A program made the translations under genes and the position numbers. A model generated the notes under the pieces. That model saw only the letters and a list, made by a program, of their open reading frames with translations. It was not told the origin of the DNA and did not search any database. Shown one piece after another: positions 6,270 to 8,915 of a stretch of DNA of 8,915 nucleotides. Each line of letters opens with the position of its first letter. Position 1 is the first letter of the stretch. The stretch comes from Bacteroidales bacterium UBA5206 (GTDB taxonomy: Bacteria > Bacteroidota > Bacteroidia > Bacteroidales > Tenuifilaceae): the NCBI GenBank assembly GCA_002412705.1, contig DHVO01000090.1, forward strand, positions 5,102-14,016, written 5' to 3'.

Positions 6270-6866
6270 TTAATCCCTATTAGTGGTGCCAATAATTCCC
6301 GAGTAGAGAATCTCAACCACCGCACGTAGCCGCTCATCGGGCGACAGCGGGAAATCGGCAACCATCTCGTTTGGTAGGGTATCGCGATACGACTCAGTAA
6401 GCAGCTTCTCGGCAGTGGCAATAAACATGTACAGCGCCATGTTAACATGCCAGCCAGCCTTTACTTTACCCAGTTCAACACCCTTGTTAAGTATTCGCAT
6501 ACCGTGCGACAAAAAGGTCTCCTTCTTAATCTTAACAATTGCATCGTACGCCTGCGGCAGGTTCCATTTAAGGTCGTTCACCACGGGCATAACCCTCGAA
6601 ACCCAAACACCCAGCAGGGATAGAATGGCCTTTACCTCCTCCTCGTAGCTCATGTTGGTTTGCTCCTCAACAGAAAGGATATCGCGCTCAAACTCAATCC
6701 GTGTTTGCTCTATTACAGCAAACATTAATTGCTCTTTGCTGCCAAAGTGGTTGTATATGGTTTTTTTGCTGATGTTTAGCTCTGCAGCAATCTCATCTAA
6801 GCGAATCTTGCTGTAACCATACCGGAGAAACATCTCCCTCGATTTTTGTATAATCCTGTTCTGCAT
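6270..6866 (-). CDS. TetR/AcrR-family transcriptional repressor of the exporter operon
   Basis: A 198-residue TetR-type regulator. The N-terminal DNA-binding domain is clear: MQNRIIQKSREMFLRYGYSK (1-20), then the helix-turn-helix LDEIAAELNISKKTIYNHFG (23-42) and KEQL. The remainder is an all-helical ligand-binding and dimerisation domain without a recognisable ligand signature. The ATG at 6866 is preferred. An ATG at 6926 would add 20 basic residues, but it lies upstream of the likely -7 element at 6909-6916 and of the operator box at 6882-6896, which belong in the 5' region. As the first gene of the operon it probably represses itself and the four transport genes, being released when the exporter's substrate or a related signal binds. 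E. coli CecR (YbiH) beside ybhGFSR is a comparable arrangement. Confidence 0.93.
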   Translation of the reverse strand: MQNRIIQKSREMFLRYGYSKIRLDEIAAELNISKKTIYNHFGSKEQLMFAVIEQTRIEFERDILSVEEQTNMSYEEEVKAILSLLGVWVSRVMPVVNDLKWNLPQAYDAIVKIKKETFLSHGMRILNKGVELGKVKAGWHVNMALYMFIATAEKLLTESYRDTLPNEMVADFPLSPDERLRAVVEILYSGIIGTTNRD

Positions 6867-6881
6867 AATCGAAACCCATTT

Positions 6882-6896
6882 ACACTTTTTTAGTGT
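6882..6896. promoter_or_regulatory. Operator-like palindrome 1 at tetR
   Basis: ACACT-TTTTT-AGTGT is a perfect 5-bp inverted repeat with a 5-base spacer. It lies in the probable leader just downstream of the predicted start of transcription and 15 bases upstream of the tetR ATG, a usual place for an autorepressor site. The surrounding stretch (ATTTACACTTTTT) recurs once more about 64 bases upstream. Confidence 0.5.
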
Positions 6897-6908
6897 TTTA
6901 AGTTTCCG

Positions 6909-6916
6909 CAAAGGTA
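6909..6916 (-). promoter_or_regulatory. -7 element of the probable tetR/exporter promoter
   Basis: The minus strand reads TACCTTTG, a perfect TAnnTTTG. Transcription would start near 6902-6905, giving a leader of about 36-40 bases. No TTTG is found at the usual -33 distance, where the sequence is GTAC, so the promoter is incomplete by consensus. Operator-like boxes lie on both sides. Confidence 0.4.
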
Positions 6917-6938
6917 ATGTAGCCAAACTAACATTGTA

Positions 6939-6957
6939 CCCTATTTACACTTTTTAG
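6939..6957. promoter_or_regulatory. Operator-like box 2 at tetR
   Basis: CCCTATTTACACTTTTTAG repeats the sequence of box 1 (CCCATTTACACTTTTTTAG at 6875-6893) with a one-base shift on each side of the shared core. Its left arm ACACT is intact; the right arm reads AGCTT in place of AGTGT. It overlaps or sits just upstream of the expected -33 position. The spacing between boxes, about 64 bases or six helical turns, would place bound dimers on the same face of the DNA. Confidence 0.45.
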
Positions 6958-7201
6958 CTTTAATTTTAAGAAGTAGCATTAATCCTAGATTACAAAGGCC
7001 AAATGCTATTAGGGGAATAAAGAGCCTTAAAGTCCCACAAAACAGAAGGAAAACCACCGCTAACAACGCCATGCATGCACGCAATACAAGGTACATAGTG
7101 TTACAACGCATAGTATAGCAGGCTAATACAGCAATTTACATCGCCACAAACATGTTAAAACATAAGAACTAGCAAAAGATCCATTAATCAAGTTCATTTT
7201 A

Positions 7202-7209
7202 TATCTTTA
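7202..7209 (+). promoter_or_regulatory. Possible -7 element of the DUF4190-like/DUF2752-like operon
   Basis: TATCTTTA matches seven of eight positions of TAnnTTTG. No -33 TTG lies at the standard distance. It would start transcription near 7215, inside or before the small hairpin at 7208-7231. Confidence 0.28.
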
Positions 7210-7231
7210 TCGCACCCATTGTGCAGCGATA
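7208..7231 (+). repeat. Short inverted repeat in the leader of the DUF4190-like gene
   Basis: TATCGC (7208-7213) is reverse-complementary to GCGATA (7226-7231), and inside it GCAC (7212-7215) can pair with GTGC (7221-7224). The two pairings partly exclude each other. This could be an operator or a leader hairpin. Confidence 0.3.
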
Positions 7232-7276
7232 TGGGATAAAACATCGTCATTAGATCACACGAAAAAAACAATTGAT

Positions 7277-7834
7277 ATGGAAATCGAGAGAACATCTACT
7301 GCGGGCCAAGTTATGGGCATTATAGGGATTGTACTTGGAGTGATTTCGCTAATAGTTGCATTTATCCCATGCGTTGGAGTAGTAGCCTTTATTCCGGGCA
7401 CACTGGCTGTAATATTTAGTATTATTTCCATTGTTCAGGCCACCAAGGGTTACGGCTCTAAAGGGTTGGGCATAGGCGCACTTATAGTTTCGCTAGTAGC
7501 AATACTTTTGGCCGCTCTTTGGCTGGCACTATTTAGCGGTGCAACCATGGTTGCCAACAAGGCCATTAAGGATTCAGGAGGCTTTGAGCAGATAGGTCGT
7601 GAGTTTGAGCGCGCCTTTGAGCAGGAACTTGAGGAGGATATCGATATGAACGCGGTAACCGACAGCCTTGAGGAGGCCCTACGCCAGCTTGAACTTGAAA
7701 TGGATCAACTTGACGAGAACACCCCTGAGCACGAGAAAGCACGCAAAGCAGGCGAAGCTACTGCCAAAGCACTTAAAAAAGCGGCCGAAGGCCTAAAAGC
7801 CAAAGAAAAAGCCGACTCGTTAAAGAATCAGTAA
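7277..7834 (+). CDS. DUF4190-like membrane protein with charged helical tail
   Basis: A 185-residue protein of unknown role. Residues 10-88 form two or three hydrophobic segments (about 10-32, 34-53, 65-88) rich in Gly and Ile, with the pattern MGIIGIVLGVISLI, then a loop ATKGYGSKGLGIGALIVSLV. This resembles DUF4190 proteins, common in Bacteroidota and often encoded beside DUF2752 proteins. Residues 100-182 form a soluble, strongly charged region likely to be helical or a coiled coil, acidic first (FERAFEQELEEDIDMNAV) and basic later (KALKKAAEGLKAKEKAD). No catalytic motif is seen. The ATG follows an AT-rich leader without a Shine-Dalgarno sequence. Its stop codon is directly followed by the next gene's ATG, so the pair is translated together. 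The family likeness is from pattern memory only. Confidence 0.75.
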   Translation: MEIERTSTAGQVMGIIGIVLGVISLIVAFIPCVGVVAFIPGTLAVIFSIISIVQATKGYGSKGLGIGALIVSLVAILLAALWLALFSGATMVANKAIKDSGGFEQIGREFERAFEQELEEDIDMNAVTDSLEEALRQLELEMDQLDENTPEHEKARKAGEATAKALKKAAEGLKAKEKADSLKNQ

Positions 7835-8281
7835 ATGGGTTCCCAATTCTACTGGCTCGGCAAAAGCAATGGTGCAAGAGTGTACAACATGCTCAACATT
7901 GCTTTTGCCGGGCTTGTTTTTTTAATACTACTATACTCCCTTGCCTTTAGCGGAACATCGCACCCCATACCCGCACTACTAACCGATAAAACAGGAATAG
8001 TGCCTCCAAGCAAAGGGTTATCGCAAGCCTTCTCGCTTATTGTAAGGGGCGATATCAGCAGCGCACTAGCTGCCAATGAACACAGCATAAGGATTTTTAC
8101 CTTTTTTGTATCGCAGCTGGTGCTACGTATTGCACTAATTCTAACCATTGGCTTTGGATTGATACGCTCCTCCTACAAGCTTTCTGTGCTTGGCATTACT
8201 GATATTGTAATATCGGCACTACTCTTTGGCATATGCTTTTACCCGCTTATTGCCTATACAATTAACATGTTAGTGGTATAG
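7835..8281 (+). CDS. DUF2752-like small membrane protein lacking the family cysteines
   Basis: A 148-residue protein with hydrophobic segments at about 20-38, 84-110 and 119-143. The segment GIVPPSKGLSQAFSLIVRGD (54-73), continued by SSALAANEHS, follows the DUF2752 signature, which normally reads roughly P-C-P-x-C-G-L/x-T-R-x-F, a few residues, G-D, A, N. Here the two cysteines are replaced (by Pro and Lys) and the Thr-Arg pair by Ser-Gln, while the Gly-Leu, Phe, Arg-Gly-Asp, Ala and Asn positions remain. The ATG touches the preceding stop codon (TAAATG). A later ATG at 7889 (MLNIAFAG) would start just before the first helix and is a possible alternative. The role is unknown; pairing with a DUF4190-like protein suggests a joint membrane function. 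Confidence 0.7.
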   Translation: MGSQFYWLGKSNGARVYNMLNIAFAGLVFLILLYSLAFSGTSHPIPALLTDKTGIVPPSKGLSQAFSLIVRGDISSALAANEHSIRIFTFFVSQLVLRIALILTIGFGLIRSSYKLSVLGITDIVISALLFGICFYPLIAYTINMLVV

Positions 8282-8430
8282 AAACAATGCAGGATGGCTG
8301 CCAATGCGTTCCAATTTTTAAAAGCACACCCCGTTTGGCTCCTTTATAGATTTACACCACAGGGCCAATTGCACTAAAAACAGGCTTGAATTTACATTAC
8401 TAAACGTGCATGAGTAGCAAGTAGCATTTT

Positions 8431-8462
8431 ACATTCCCATTAAGCAATGAGTATTGGAATGT
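8431..8462. repeat. 7-bp inverted repeat upstream of the ArsC-like gene
   Basis: ACATTCC (8431-8437) is reverse-complementary to GGAATGT (8456-8462) with 18 bases between. It lies about 45 bases upstream of the likely promoter and could be a regulator site. It is short enough to be chance. Confidence 0.2.
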
Positions 8463-8506
8463 GCTTTTGCCGCTGATTAGCCACCCCATAATTGTGCTAA
8501 ACACCT

Positions 8507-8537
8507 TTTGCCATATGGTAAAATAGCCCTAAATTGG
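8507..8537 (+). promoter_or_regulatory. Probable promoter of the ArsC-like gene
   Basis: TTTG (8507-8510) and TAAATTGG (8530-8537) are separated by exactly 19 bases and match the Bacteroidota -33 and -7 elements, with one mismatch in the latter. Transcription would begin near 8543, giving a leader of about ten bases before the ATG at 8553. It argues against the upstream ATG at 8508, which lies inside the promoter. Confidence 0.4.
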
Positions 8538-8552
8538 GACAAAAAAGTAACC

Positions 8553-8897
8553 ATGAGCATAAAAATATTTCACAACCCCCGCTGCCGCCATAGCCGTGCA
8601 GGGCTAGAGTATCTTAAGAAGAAGACTATCGACATTGAGGTTAGAAACTACATAGCGGAACCCCCATCGCCCGATGAGCTTAAGGAGATTCTGCTAAAGC
8701 TCAATAAAAAGCCCAATGAAATTGTGCGCACACAGGAGGAGTACTTTAAATCGGCACTAAAAGGAAAAACCTTTACCGACGAGGAGTGGATTAAAATTCT
8801 TTGCGAAAACCCAAAACTTATTCAACGCCCCATTGTTCTTGGGAACCACAATTCCGTTGTTGCCAACCCGCCCCACGATATCGATAAAATAATTTAA
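8553..8897 (+). CDS. ArsC/YfgD-family thioredoxin-fold protein
   Basis: A 114-residue protein with the ArsC-like fold, usual length for the YfgD/Spx-like branch. It opens MSIKIFHNPRCRHSRAGLEY: the family's N-P-x-C with the catalytic-type Cys11, followed by Ser14-Arg15, the C-x-x-S form. EVRNYIAEPPSPDEL (29-43) is the typical strand and turn. Arg59 and the cis-proline motif QRPIV (Arg92 at 91-95) match two of the three arginines that E. coli ArsC uses for arsenate. The third, normally in a G/A-R-P-P motif, is Asn105 here (VVANPPHDI). The start at 8553 is preferred over 8508 because the family begins at the first beta strand and because a promoter spans 8507-8537. No arsenic genes are nearby, so arsenate reduction is doubtful; a glutaredoxin-like or unknown redox role is at least as likely. 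Confidence 0.88.
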   Translation: MSIKIFHNPRCRHSRAGLEYLKKKTIDIEVRNYIAEPPSPDELKEILLKLNKKPNEIVRTQEEYFKSALKGKTFTDEEWIKILCENPKLIQRPIVLGNHNSVVANPPHDIDKII

Positions 8898-8907
8898 AAG
8901 CACAACC

Positions 8908-8915
8908 ATGAAAAA
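8908..8915 (+). CDS. Possible start of a further gene cut by the right edge
   Basis: An ATG at 8908 followed by AAAAA lies ten bases after the ArsC-like stop codon, in a context like other starts here (CACAACC before ATG). A Met-Lys-Lys beginning would fit an exported or membrane protein in the same operon. Only eight bases are visible, so this cannot be confirmed. Confidence 0.3.

Larger units (their letters stand above)
6867..7276. other. Divergent intergenic region between tetR and the DUF4190-like gene
   Basis: About 410 bases. The left end holds the tetR promoter and two operator-like boxes; the right end holds a probable -7 element and a small hairpin for the rightward gene pair. Between them there is a 7-bp inverted repeat (TAGCATT 6974-6980 with AATGCTA 7002-7008) and otherwise nothing I can assign. 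I see no coding frame. Confidence 0.6.

Noticed and set aside
6867..6926. Longer start for the TetR-type gene at ATG 6926
   Set aside because: It would place the promoter word and operator box inside the coding region and add a basic leader not typical of TetR proteins.
6974..7008. 7-bp inverted repeat TAGCATT/AATGCTA as an operator
   Set aside because: Short arms with a 21-base spacer in AT-rich DNA are expected by chance, and it lies near no promoter element.
7849..8148. A 99-codon minus-strand frame opposite the DUF2752-like gene
   Set aside because: The plus-strand frame has coherent membrane helices and is joined to the gene before it; the antisense frame has neither context nor motif.
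8290..8320. Terminator after the DUF2752-like gene
   Set aside because: The only stem before AATTTTTA pairs GGA..GC with GC..TCC and contains two mismatches, too weak to support.

Overview
The window reads as chromosomal DNA of a member of the Bacteroidota, most likely Bacteroidales. Start codons lack Shine-Dalgarno sequences, several upstream regions carry the Bacteroidota -7 promoter word TAnnTTTG, and the gene families and their arrangement fit that phylum. I cannot name a genus.

Layout. (1) 1-605, minus strand: the N-terminal part of a secreted protein of unknown function that runs off the left edge. (2) 606-1237: a gene-free stretch of about 630 bases. It holds a good plus-strand promoter with a hairpin downstream (a candidate small RNA), a 13-bp inverted repeat, and a patchwork of short repeats ending in an 18-bp tandem repeat that runs into the 3' end of the next gene. 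(3) 1238-6866, minus strand: a five-gene operon in the order tetR-type regulator, tolC-type outer-membrane channel, hlyD-type adaptor, and two ABC-2-type permeases. It looks like a complete tripartite exporter except that no ABC ATPase is encoded with it. (4) 6867-7276: a divergent regulatory region with two operator-like boxes around the probable tetR promoter. (5) 7277-8281, plus strand: two membrane-protein genes joined with no gap, a DUF4190-like protein with a charged helical tail and a DUF2752-like protein that has lost the family's cysteines. (6) 8553-8897, plus strand: a small ArsC/YfgD-like thioredoxin-fold protein, followed at the right edge by what may be the first codons of another gene.

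How the genes work together. The regulator, channel, adaptor and permeases should form one TetR-controlled exporter spanning both membranes. The substrate is unknown. The two permeases are paralogues and probably pair as a heterodimer, with the nucleotide-binding subunit supplied from elsewhere. Operator-like boxes at the tetR promoter, and a related half-site between tolC and hlyD, suggest repression by the operon's own regulator. The DUF4190/DUF2752 pair and the ArsC-like gene show no clear link to the exporter.

I see no CRISPR array, tRNA, rRNA, transposase or phage gene. No wholly new system can be shown here. The items most worth a second look are the ATPase-less operon with its operators, the candidate small RNA near 740-875, the two related intergenic repeat mosaics, and the cysteine-less DUF2752-like protein.
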